A DNA stretch of 64,000 bases from assembly GCF_029227915.1 (NCBI RefSeq), contig NC_079878.1, positions 32,143,501 through 32,207,500 of the forward strand, given 5' to 3'. The stretch comes from Hydractinia symbiolongicarpus. Taxonomy: Eukaryota; Cnidaria; Hydrozoa; Anthoathecata; Hydractiniidae. Both the position numbers and the translations under genes were made by a program. Of the stretch, positions 13,154-24,034 are shown in pieces. Numbering within the stretch: the stretch's first letter is position 1; each line of letters starts with the position of its first letter. The notes under the pieces were generated by a model that saw nothing but the letters and a program-made list of their open reading frames with translations, did no database searches and had not been told where the DNA came from.

Positions 13154-14282
13154 GCGTCCAGGATTTACGGGAAATCGCAGGTTTTCGTTTGCCGGCGATT
13201 ATACTTCTTTTATTCAGCGTCCCATCAAAAATGAAAACATTTTTAAAAACTACAAGTCTCATGCGTTTTAGTGGTGAAAAAGTAATTTAAAAAATCCTTC
13301 GGGAAATGAGTTTACTCCCTGGGTACTTTCTTTGTATACTTTTGACTATACGGGCCAAGCCCGGGATTTACGGGAAATCGCAGGTTTTCGTTTGCCGGCG
13401 ATTAAACTTCTTTTATTCAGCGTCTCATCAAAAATGAAAACATTTTTAAAAACTACAAGTCTCATGCGTTTTAGTGGTGAAAAAGTAATTTAAAAAATCG
13501 TTCGGGAAATGAGTTTACTCCCTGGGTACTTTCTTTGTATACTTTTGACTATACGGTCCAAGCCCGGGATTTACGGGAAATCGCGGGTTTTCGTTTGCCG
13601 GCGATTAAACTTCTTTTATTCAGCATCTCATCAAAAATGAAAACATTTTTGAAAACTACAAGTCTCATGCGTTTTAGTGGTGAAAAAATGATTTAAAAAA
13701 TCGTTCGGGAAATGAGTTTACTCCCTGGGTACTTTCTTTGTATACTTTTGACTATACGGGCCGAGTCCGGGATTTACGGGAAATCGCGGATTTTCGTTTG
13801 CCGGCGATTAAACTTCTTTTATTCAGCGTCCCATCAAATATGAAAATATTTTTGAAAACTACAAGTCTCATGCGTTTAGTGGTAAAAAAATAATATAAAA
13901 AATCGTTCGGGAAATGAGTTTACTCCCTGAGTACTTTCTTTGTATACTTTCGACTATACGGGCTAGCCCGGGATTTACGGGAAATCGCGGGTTTTCGTTT
14001 GCCGGCGATTAAACTTCTTTTATTCAGCGTCTCATCAAAAATGAAAACATTTTTAAAAAGTACAAGTCTTATGCGTTTTAGTGGTGAAAAAATAATTTAA
14101 AAAATCGTTCTGGAAATGAGTTTACTCACAGGGTACTTTCTTTGTATACATTTGACTATACGTGCCAAGCCCAGGATTTACGGGAAATCGCGGGTTTTCG
14201 TTTGCCGGCGATTAAACTGCTTTTATTCAGCGTCTCATCAAAAATGAAAACATTCTTGAAAACTACATGTCTCATGCGTTTT
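13154..14282 (+). repeat. Partial series B higher-order repeat, copy 3
   Basis: Matches series B copy 1 at offset 4,665, with gggctag at 13,960 and the catgtctcatg variant at 14,266. At about 14,283 it switches from the expected gaaataataattt tail to gaaaaagtaattt, so the copy ends inside a monomer by a crossover or conversion tract. Confidence 0.7.
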
Positions 14283-15539
14283 AGTGGTGAAAAAGTAATT
14301 TAAAAAATCCTTCGGGAAATGAGTTTACTCCCTGGGTACTTTCTTTGTATACTTTTGACTATACGGGCCGCGACCGGGATTTACGGAAAATCGCAGGTTT
14401 TCGTTTGCCGGCGATTAAACTTCTTTTATTCAGCGTCTCATCAAAAATGAAAACATTTTTGATAACTACAAGTCTTTTGCGTTTTAGTGGTGAAAAAATA
14501 ATTTAAAAAATCGTTCTGGAAATGAGTTTACTCACAGGGTACTTTCTTTGTATACATTCGACTATACGTGCCAAGCCCGGGATTTACGGGAAATCGCGGG
14601 TTTTCGTTTGCCGGCGATTAAACTGCTTTTATTCAGCGTCTCATCAAAAATGAAAACATTCTTGAAAACTACAAGTCTCATGCGTTTTAGTGGTGAAATA
14701 ATAATTTAAAAAATCGTTTGGGAAATGAGTTTACTCCCTGGGTACTTTCTTTGTATACTTTTGACTATACGGGCCGCGTCCAGGATTTACGGGAAATCGC
14801 AGGTTTTCGTTTGCCGGCGATTAAGCTTCTTTTATTCAGCGTCTCATCAAAAATGAAAACATTCTTGAAAACTACAAGTCTCATGCGTTTTAGTGGTGAA
14901 ATAATAATTTAAAAAATCGTTTGGGAAATGAGTTTACTCCCTGGGTACTTTCTTTGTATACTTTTAACGATACGGGCCGCGTCCAGGATTTACGGAAAAT
15001 CGCAGGTTTTCGTTTGCCGGCGATTATACTTCTTTTATTCAGCGTCTCATCAAAAATGAAAACATTTTTAAAAACTACAAGTCTCATGCGTTTTAGTGGT
15101 GAAAAAGTAATTTAAAAAATCCTTCGGGAAATGAGTTTACTCCCTGGGTACTTTCTTTGTATACTTTTGACTATACGGGCCGCGTCCGGGATTTACGGAA
15201 AGTCGCAGGTTTTCGTTTGCCGGCGATTAAACTTCTTTTATTCAGCGTCTCATCAAAAATGAAAACATTTTTGAAAACTACAAGTCTTTTGCGTTTTAGT
15301 GGTGAAAAAATAATTTAAAAAATCGTTCTGGAAATGAGTTTACTCACAGGGTACTTTCTTTGTATACATTCGACTATACGTGCCAAGCCCGGGATTTACG
15401 GGAAATCGCGGGTTTTCGTTTGCCGGCGATTAAACTGCTTTTATTCAGCGTCTCATCAAAAATGAAAACATTCTTGAAAACTACAAGTCTCATGCGTTTT
15501 AGTGGTGAAAAAGTAATTTAAAAAATCGTTCGGGAAATG

Positions 15540-16440
15540 ATTTTACTTTCTGGGTACTTTCTTTGTATACTTTTGACTATACGGGCCAAGCCCGGGATTT
15601 ACGGGAAATTGCGGGTTTTCGTTTGCCGGCGATGAAACTGCTTTTATTCAGCGTCTCACCAAAAATGAAAACATTTTTGAAAACTACAAGTATCATGCGT
15701 TTTAGTGGTGAAAAAATAATTTAAAAAATCGGTCGGGAAATGAGTTTACTCACTGGGTACTTTCTTTGTATACTTTTGACTATACGGTCCAAGCCCGGGA
15801 TTTACGGGAAATCGCGGGATTTCCTTTGCCGGCGATTACACCTCTTTCATTAGGCGTCTCATCAAAAATGAAAACATTTTTGAAAACTACAAGTGTCATG
15901 CGTTTTAGTGGTGAAAAAAAATTAAAAAATCGTTCGGGAAATGAGTTTACTCCCTGGGTACTTTCTTTGTATACATTCGACTATACGGGCCAAGCCTCGG
16001 ATTTACGGGAAAACGTGGGATTTCGTTTGCCGGCGATTAAACCTCTTTCATCAAGCGTCTCATCAAAAATGAAAACATTTTTGAAAACTACAAGTCTCAT
16101 GCGTTTTAGTGGTGAAAAAATAATTTAAAAAATCGTTCGGGAAATGAGTTTACTCCCTGGGTACTTTCTTTGTATACATTCGACTATACGGGCCAAGCCA
16201 GGGATTTACGGGAAATGGCGGGTTTTCGTTTGCCGGCGATTAAACTTCTTTTATTCAGCGTCTCATCAAAAATGAAAACATTTTTAAAAACTATAAGTCT
16301 CATGGGTTTTAGTGGTGAAATAATAATTAAAAAAAATAGTTCGGGAAATGAGTTTACATCCCGGGTACTTTCATTACTATACGGGCCGCGTCCGGGATTT
16401 ACGGAAAATCGCAGGTTTTCGTTTGCCGGGGATTAAACGT
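15540..16440 (+). repeat. Divergent monomers with right-arm-like features
   Basis: These monomers carry variants otherwise typical of the right arm: cctctttcattaggcg and cctctttcatcaagcg (compare cgcttaatgaaagtgg on the other strand), tatacattcgactatac, and catgggttttagtgg at about 16,302. Several indels occur, including gaaaaaaaattaaaaaat near 15,915. The extra-long open frame at 15,766-16,128 arises from these indels and is not taken as a gene. Confidence 0.7.
16358..16385 (+). repeat. Monomer with an 11-bp internal deletion
   Basis: Between tactttc and actatacgggcc this copy reads attact, where normal units have the stretch containing gtatacttttg. By count it is 11 bp shorter. I saw no other copy of this allele in the window, so it has not been amplified here. 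Confidence 0.75.
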
Positions 16441-16499
16441 CTTTTATACAGCGTCTCATCAAAAATGAAAACATTTTTGAAAACTACAAGTCTCATGCG

Positions 16500-17716
16500 T
16501 TTTAGTGGTGAAAAAATAATTTAAAAAATCGTTCGGGAAATGAGTTTACTCCCTGGGTAATTTCTTTGTATACTTTTCACTATACGGGCCGAGTCCGGGA
16601 TTTACGGGAAATCGCGGATTTTCGTTTGCCGGCGATTAAACTTCTTTTATTCAGCGTCCCATCAAATATGAAAATATTTTTGAAAACTACAAGTCTCATG
16701 CGTTTAGTGGTAAAAAAATAATATAAAAAATCGTTCGGGAAATGAGTTTACTCCCTGGGTACTTTCTTTGTATACTTTTGACTATACGGGCCAAGCCCGG
16801 GATTTACGGGAAATCGCGGGTTTTCGTTTGCCGGCGATTAAACTTCTTTTATTCAGCATCTCATCAAAAATGAAAACATTTTTAAAAACTGCAAGTCTTT
16901 TGCGTTTTAGTGGTGAAAAAATAATTTAAAAAATCGTTCTGAAAATGAGTTTACTCACAGGGTACTTTCTTTGTATACATTCGACTATACGTGCCAAGCC
17001 AGGGATTTACGGGAAATCGCGGGTTTTCGTTTGCCGGCGATTAAACTGCTTTTATTCAGCGTCTCATCAAAAATGAAAACATTCTTGAAAACTACAAGTC
17101 TCATGCGTTTTAGTGGTGAAATAATAATTTAAAAAATCGTTTGGGAAATGAGTTTACTCCCTGGGTACTTTCTTTGTATACTTTTGACTATACGGGCCGC
17201 GTCCAGGATTTACGGGAAATCGCAGGTTTTCGTTTGCCGGCGATTAAACTTCTTTTATTCAGCGTCTCATCAAAAATGAAAACATTTTTAAAAACTACAA
17301 GTCTCATGCGTTTTAGTGGTGAAAAAGTAATTTAAAAAATCGTTCGGGAAATGAGTTTACTTCCTGGGTACTTTCTTTGTATACTTTTGACTATACGGGC
17401 CAAGCCCGGGATTTACGGGAAATCGCGGGTTTTCGTTTGCCGGTGATTAAACTGCTTTTACTCAGCGTCTCATCAAAAATGAAAACATTCTTGAAAACTA
17501 CAAGTCTCATGCGTTTTAGTGGTGAAATAATAATTTAAAAAATCGTTTGGGAAATGAGTTTACTCCCTGGGTACTTTCTTTCTATACTTTTGACTATACG
17601 GGCCGCGTCCAGGATTTACGGGAAATCGCAGGTTTTCGTTTGCCGGCGATTAAACTTCTTTTATTCAGAGTCTCATCAAAAATGAAAACATTTTTAAAAA
17701 CTACAAGTCTCATGCG
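16500..17716 (+). repeat. 1,217-bp six-monomer higher-order repeat, copy 1
   Basis: Six monomers marked by gggtaatttctttg (about 16,555), tacttttcactatac, ttctgaaaatgag (about 16,940), ccaagccaggg, cggtgattaaac and ttactcagcg. The same order recurs at +1,217. Confidence 0.8.
17138..17340 (+). repeat. Representative 203-bp monomer (left-arm orientation)
   Basis: One unit chosen to show the anatomy. It begins cgtttgggaaatgag and the next unit begins at 17341 with cgttcgggaaatgag, giving a period of exactly 203 bp. By count it has 75 G or C bases (37%). G+C is concentrated in the first half, which has ggg/ccc runs and the palindrome gccggc. The second half is A+T rich with A-tracts and ends in taatttaaaaaat. 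The period is close to one nucleosome plus linker, which is common for satellites. Because 203 = 3 x 67 + 2, translation changes frame at every unit boundary, so the unit does not encode a repetitive protein. Confidence 0.95.
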
Positions 17717-18933
17717 TTTTAGTGGTGAAAAAATAATTTAAAAAATCGTTCGGGAAATGAGTTTACTCCCTGGGTAATTTCTTTGTATACTTTTCACTAT
17801 ACGGGCCGAGTCCGGGATTTACGGGAAATCGCGGATTTTCGTTTGCCGGCGATTAAACTTCTTTTATTCAGCGTCCCATCAAATATGAAAATATTTTTGA
17901 AAACTACAAGTCTCATGCGTTTAGTGGTAAAAAAATAATATAAAAAATCGTTCGGGAAATGAGTTTACTCCCTGGGTACTTTCTTTGTATACTTTTGACT
18001 ATACGGGCCAAGCCCGGGATTTACGGGAAATCGCGGGTTTTCGTTTGCCGGCGATTAAACTTCTTTTATTCAGCATCTCATCAAAAATGAAAACATTTTT
18101 AAAAACTGCAAGTCTTTTGCGTTTTAGTGGTGAAAAAATAATTTAAAAAATCGTTCTGAAAATGAGTTTACTCACAGGGTACTTTCTTTGTATACATTCG
18201 ACTATACGTGCCAAGCCAGGGATTTACGGGAAATCGCGGGTTTTCGTTTGCCGGCGATTAAACTGCTTTTATTCAGCGTCTCATCAAAAATGAAAACATT
18301 CTTGAAAACTACAAGTCTCATGCGTTTTAGTGGTGAAATAATAATTTAAAAAATCGTTTGGGAAATGAGTTTACTCCCTGGGTACTTTCTTTGTATACTT
18401 TTGACTATACGGGCCGCGTCCAGGATTTACGGGAAATCGCAGGTTTTCGTTTGCCGGCGATTAAACTTCTTTTATTCAGCGTCTCATCAAAAATGAAAAC
18501 ATTTTTAAAAACTACAAGTCTCATGCGTTTTAGTGGTGAAAAAGTAATTTAAAAAATCGTTCGGGAAATGAGTTTACTTCCTGGGTACTTTCTTTGTATA
18601 CTTTTGACTATACGGGCCAAGCCCGGGATTTACGGGAAATCGCGGGTTTTCGTTTGCCGGTGATTAAACTGCTTTTACTCAGCGTCTCATCAAAAATGAA
18701 AACATTCTTGAAAACTACAAGTCTCATGCGTTTTAGTGGTGAAATAATAATTTAAAAAATCGTTTGGGAAATGAGTTTACTCCCTGGGTACTTTCTTTCT
18801 ATACTTTTGACTATACGGGCCGCGTCCAGGATTTACGGGAAATCGCAGGTTTTCGTTTGCGGCGATTAAACTTCTTTTATTCAGCGTCTCATCAAAAATG
18901 AAAACATTTTTAAAAACTACAAGTCTCATGCGT
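17717..18933 (+). repeat. 1,217-bp higher-order repeat, copy 2
   Basis: Second copy of the six-monomer block, nearly identical by eye. Private differences are a one-base loss in tttgcggcgatt at about 18,857 (tttgccggcgatt in copy 1) and cagcgtctc where copy 1 has cagagtctc at about 17,667. It ends where the variant gggtaattt is replaced by the ordinary gggtacttt. Confidence 0.78.
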
Positions 18934-19610
18934 TTTAGTGGTGAAAAAATAATTTAAAAAATCGTTCGGGAAATGAGTTTACTCCCTGGGTACTTTCTTT
19001 GCATACTTTTGACTATACGGGCCAAGCCCGGAATTTACGGGAAATCGCGGGTTTTCGTTTGCCGGCGATTAAACTTCTTTTATTCAGCGTCTCATCAAAA
19101 ATGAAAATATTCTTGAAAACTACAAGTCTCATGCGTTTTAGTGGTGAAATAATAATTTAAAAAATCGTTTGGGAAATGAGTTTACTCCCTGGGTACTTTC
19201 TTTGTATACTTTTGACGATACGGGCCGCGTCCAGGATTTACGGGAAATCGCAGGTTTTCGTTTGCCGGCGATTAAACTTCTTTTATTCAGCGTCTCATCA
19301 AAAATGAAAACATTTTTAAAAACTACATGTCTCATGCGTTTTAGTGGTGAAAAAGTAATTTAAAAAATCCTTCGGGAAATGAGTTTACTCCCTGGGTACT
19401 TTCTTTGTATACTTTTGACTATACGGGCCAAGCCCGGTATTTACGGGAAATCGCGGGTTTTCGTTTGCCGGCGATTAAACTTCTTTTATTCAGCGTCTCA
19501 TCAAAAATCAAAACATTTTTGAAAACTACAAGTCTCATTCGTTTTAGTGGTGAAATAATAATTTAAAAAATCGTTTGGGAAATGAGTTTACTCCCTGGGT
19601 ACTTTCTTTG

Positions 19611-19640
19611 TATACTTTTCGTATAGTCAAAAGAAGTTTA
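19611..19640. other. Orientation switch junction
   Basis: The left array runs normally to tatactttt (19,611-19,619). The expected next bases are gactatacg; instead 19,620-19,628 read cgtatagtc, the exact reverse complement of those nine bases. Then aaaag (19,629-19,633) leads into aagtttaatcg, the start of an inverted monomer. The five bases aaaag occur both in the normal inverted context agtcaaaagtata and in aataaaagaagttt, so they form a 5-bp microhomology for a second jump. The open frame spanning 19,544-19,744 is a chimera across this point. This is either a real inversion made by fold-back or template switching, or an assembly or library join. Confidence 0.9.
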
Positions 19641-21599
19641 ATCGCCTGCAAACGAAAACCTGCGATTTCCCGTAAATCCCGGACTCGGCCCGTATAGTCA
19701 AAAGTATACAAAGAAAGTACCCAGGGAGTAAACTCATTTCCCAAACGATTTTTTAAATTATTATTTCACCACTAAAGCCCATGAGACTTGTAGTTTTTAA
19801 AAATGTCTTCATTTTTGATGAGACGCTGAATAAAAGAAGTTTAATCGCCGGCAAACGAAAACCCGCGATTTCCCGTAAATCCCGGACTCGGCCCGTATAG
19901 TCAAAAGTATACAAGGAAAGTACTTAGTGAGTAAACTCATTTCCCGAACGAATTTTTAAATTATTTTTTTACCACTAAAACGCATGAGACTTGTAGTTTT
20001 CAGAAATGTTTTCATTTTTGATGAGACGCTTAACGAAAGTGGTTTAATCGCCGGCAAACGAAAACCCGCGATTTCCCGTAAATCCGGGGCTTGGCCCGTA
20101 TAGTCGAATGTATACAAAGAAAGTACCCTGTGAGTAAACTCATTTCCAAAACGATTTTTTAAATTATCTTTTCACCACTAAAACGCTTGAGACTTGTAGT
20201 TTTCAAAAATGTTTTCATTTTTGATGAGACGCTAAATAAAAGAAGTTTAATCGCCGGCAAACGAAAACCCGCCATTTCCCGTAAACCCCGGACTCGGCCC
20301 GCATAGCCAAAAGTATACAAAGAAAGTACCAAGGGTGTAAACTCATTTCCCGAACCATTTTTTAAATTACTATTTCACCACTAAAGCCCATGAGACTTGT
20401 AGTTTTTAAAAATGTTTTCATTTTTGATGAGACGCTGAATAAAAGAAGTTTAATCGCCGGCAAACGAAAACCCGCGATTTCCAGTAAATCCCGGGCTTGG
20501 CCCGTATAGTCAAAAGTATACAAAGAAAGTACCCAGGGAGTAAACTCATTTCCCGAACGATTTTTTAAATTACTTTTTCACCACTAAAACGCATGAGACT
20601 TATAGTTTTTAAAAATGTTTTCATTTTTGATGAGACGCTGAATAAAAGAAGTTTAATCGCCGGCAAACGAAAACCTGCGATTTCCCGTAAATCCTTGCCT
20701 CGGCCCGTATAGTCAAAAGTATACAAAGAAAGTATCCAGGAAGTAAACTCATTTCCCAAACGATTTTTTAAATTATTATTTCACCACTAAAGCCCATGAG
20801 ACTTGTAGTTTTTAAAAATGTTTTCATTTTTGATGGGACGCTGAATAAAAGAAGTTTAATCGCCGGCAAACGAAAACCTGCGACTTCCTGTAAATCCCGG
20901 ACTCGGCCCGTATAGTCAAAAGTATACAAAAAAAGTACCCAGGGTGTAAACTCATTTCCCGAACGATTTTTTAAACTATTTTTTCACCACTAAAACGCAT
21001 GAGACTTGTAGTTTTCAAAAATGTTTTCATTTTTGATGAGACGCTGAATAAAAGAAGTTTAATCGCCGGCAAACGAAAACCTGCGATTTCCCGTAAATCC
21101 CGTACTCGGCCCGTATAGTCAAAAGTATACAAAGAAAGTACCCAAGGAGTAAACTCATTTCCCAAACGATTTTTTAAATTATTATTTCACCACTAAAGCC
21201 CATGAGATTTGTAGTTTTTAAAAATGTTTTCATTTTTGATGAGACGCTGAATAAAAGAAGTTTAATCCCCGGCAAACGAAAACCCGCAATTTCCCGTAAA
21301 TCCCGGTCTCGGCCCGTATAGTCAAAAGTATACAAGGAAAGTACCCAGTGAGTAAACTCATTTCCCTAAGGAATTTTTAAATTATTATTTCACCACAAAG
21401 GCCCATGAGACTTGTAGTTTTTAAAAATGTTTTCATTTTTGATGAGACGCTGAATAAAAGATGTTTAATCGCCGGCAAACGAAAACCCGCGATTTCCCGT
21501 AAATCCCGGACTCGGCCCGTATACTCAAAAGTATACAAAGAGAGTACCCAGGGTGTAAGCTCATTTCCCGAACGAATTTTTAAATTATTTTTTTACCAC

Positions 21600-24034
21600 T
21601 AAAACGCATGAGACTTGTAGTTTTCAAAAATGTTTTCATTTTTGAGGAGACGCTGAATAAAAGAAGTTTAATCGCCTGCAAACGAAAACCTGCGATTTCC
21701 CGTAAATCCCGGACTCGGCCCGTATAGTCAAAAGTATAGAAAGGAAGTACCCTCTGAGTAAACTCATTTCCAAAACGATTTTTTAAATTATTATTTCACC
21801 ACTAAAGCCCATGAGACTTGTAGTTTTTAAAAATGTTTTCATTTTTGATGAGACGCTGAATAAAAGAAGTTTAATCGCCGGCAAACGAAAACCCGCGATT
21901 TCCCGTAAATCCCGGACTCGGCCCGTATAGTCAAAAGTATACAAGGAAAGTACCCAGTGAGTAAACTCATTTCCCGAACGAATTTTTAAATTATTTTTTT
22001 ACCACTAAAACGAATGAGACTTGTAGTTTTCAGAAATGTTTTCATTTTTGATGAGACGCTTAATGAAAGTGGTTTAATCGCCGGCAAACGAAAACCCGCA
22101 ATTTCCCGTAAATCCGGGGCTTAGCCCGTATAGTCGAATGTATACAAAGAAAGTACCCTGTGAGTAAACTCATTTCCAAAACGATTTTTTAAATTATCTT
22201 TTCACTACTAAAACGCTTGAGACTTGTAGTTTTCAAAAATGTTTTCATTTTTGATGACACGCTGAATAAAATAAGTTTAATCGCCGGCAAACGAAAACCT
22301 GCGATTTCCCGTAAATCCCGTACTCGGCCCGTATAGTCAAAAGTATACAAAGAGAGTACCCAGGGTGTAAACTCATTTCCCGAACGAATTTTTAAATTAT
22401 TTTTTTTCCACTAAAACGCATGAGACTTGTAGTTTTCAAAAATGTTTTCATTTTTGAGGAGACGCTGAATAAAAGAAGTTTAATCGCCTGCAAACGAAAA
22501 CCTGCGATTTCCCGTAAATCCCGGACTCGGCCCGTATAGTCAAAAGTATACAAAGAAAGTACCCTGTGAGTAAACTCATTTCCAAAGCGATTTTTTAAAT
22601 TATTATTTCACCACTAAAGCCCATGAGACTTGTAGTTTTTAAAAATGTTTTCATTTTTGATGAGACGCTGAATAAATAAAGTTTAATCGCCGGCAAACGA
22701 AAACCCGCGATTTCCCGTAAATCCCGGACTCGGCCGGTATAGTCAAAAGTATACAAGGAAAGTACCCTGTGAGTAAACTCATTTCCAAAACGATTTTTTA
22801 AATTTTCTTTTCACCACTAAAACGCTTGAGACTTGTAGTTTTCAAAAATGTTTTCATTTTTGATGAGACGCTAAATAAAAGAAGTTTAATCGCCGGCAAA
22901 CGAAAACCCGCCATTTCCCGTAAACCCCGGACTCGGCCCGCATAGTCAAAAGTATACAAAGAAAGTACCCAGGGTGTAAACTCATTTCCCGAACGATTTT
23001 TTAAATTACTATTTCACCACTAAAGCCCATGAGACTTGTAGTTTTTAAAAATGTTTTTATTTTTGATGAGACGCTGAATAAAAGAAGTTTAATCGCCGGC
23101 AAACGAAAACCTGCGATTTCCCGTAAATCCCGTACTCGACCGTATAGTCAAAAGTATACAAAGAGAGTACCCAGGGTGTAAACTCATTTCCCGAACGAAT
23201 TTTTAAATTATTTTTTTACCACTAAAACGCATGAGACTTGTAGTTTTTAAAAATGTTTTCATTTTTAGGAGACGCTGAATAAAAGAAGTTTAATCGCCTG
23301 CAAACGAAAACCTGCGATTTCCCGTAAATCCCGGACTCGGCCCGTATAGTCAAAAGTATACAAAGAAAGTACCCTGTGAGTAAACTCATTTCCAAAACGA
23401 TTTTTTAAATTACTATTTCACCACTAAACCCCATGAGACTTGTAGTTTTTAAAAATGTTTTCATTTTTGATGAGACGCTGAATAAAAGAAGTTTAATCGC
23501 CGGCAAACGAAAACCCGTGATTTCCCGTAAATCCGGGGCTTGGCCCGTATAGTCGAATGTATACAAAGAAAGTACCCTGTGAGTAAACTCATTTCCAAAA
23601 CGATTTTTTAAATTTTCTTTTCACCACTAAAACGCTTGAGACTTGTAGTTTTCAAAAATGTTTTCATTTTTGATGAGACGCTAAATAAAAGAAGTTTAAT
23701 CGCCGGCAAACGAAAACCCGCCATTTCCCGTAAACCCCGGACTCGGCCCGCATAGTCAAAAGTATACAAAGAAAGTACCCAGGGTGTAAACTCATTTCCC
23801 GAACGATTTTTTAAATTACTATTTCACCACTAAAGCCCATGAGACTTGTAGTTTTTAAAAATGTTTTCATTTTTGATGAGACGCTGAATAAAAGAAGTTT
23901 AATCGCCGGCAAACGAAACCCTGCGATTTCCCGTAAATCCCGTACTCGGCCCGTATAGTCAAAAGTATACAAAGAGAGTACCCAGGGTGTAAACTCATTT
24001 CCCGAACGAATTTTTAAATTATTTTTTTACCACT
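21600..24034 (-). repeat. 2,434-bp twelve-monomer higher-order repeat, copy 1
   Basis: Ordered markers: gtatagaaaggaag (21,737), gctgaataaataaag (about 22,669), atttttaggagacg (23,261), aaaccccatgag and gaaaccctgcg. All recur 2,434-2,435 bp later. A one-base deletion in ctcgaccgtat (about 23,136) is private to this copy and explains the change of offset from 2,434 to 2,435. Outer edges are approximate. Confidence 0.8.

Larger units (their letters stand above)
1..19619 (+). repeat. Left satellite array, about 97 monomers of 203 bp, head to tail
   Basis: Continuous tandem array. Landmarks recur every 202-203 bp in a fixed order: a block starting cgttcgggaaatgag, then tttgtatac, ctatacgggcc, gatttacgggaaatcgc, tttgccggcgatt, cagcgtctcatc, the dyad around aaaatgaaaacattt, then tctcatgcgttttagtgg and an A-rich tail. 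At least three subtypes alternate. One has gaaaaaataatttaaa. One has gaaataataatttaaa followed by cgtttggg. One has cccatcaaatatgaaaatat linked to a shortened gcgtttagtggtaaaa. The last subtype was seen only in this arm. I found no unique sequence inside the array. It is presumed heterochromatic satellite; any function is inference. Confidence 0.97.

Noticed and set aside
19544-19744. Open frame of 66 codons crossing the orientation switch.
   Set aside because: It joins the two strands of the same satellite at the inversion point and is an accidental chimera.
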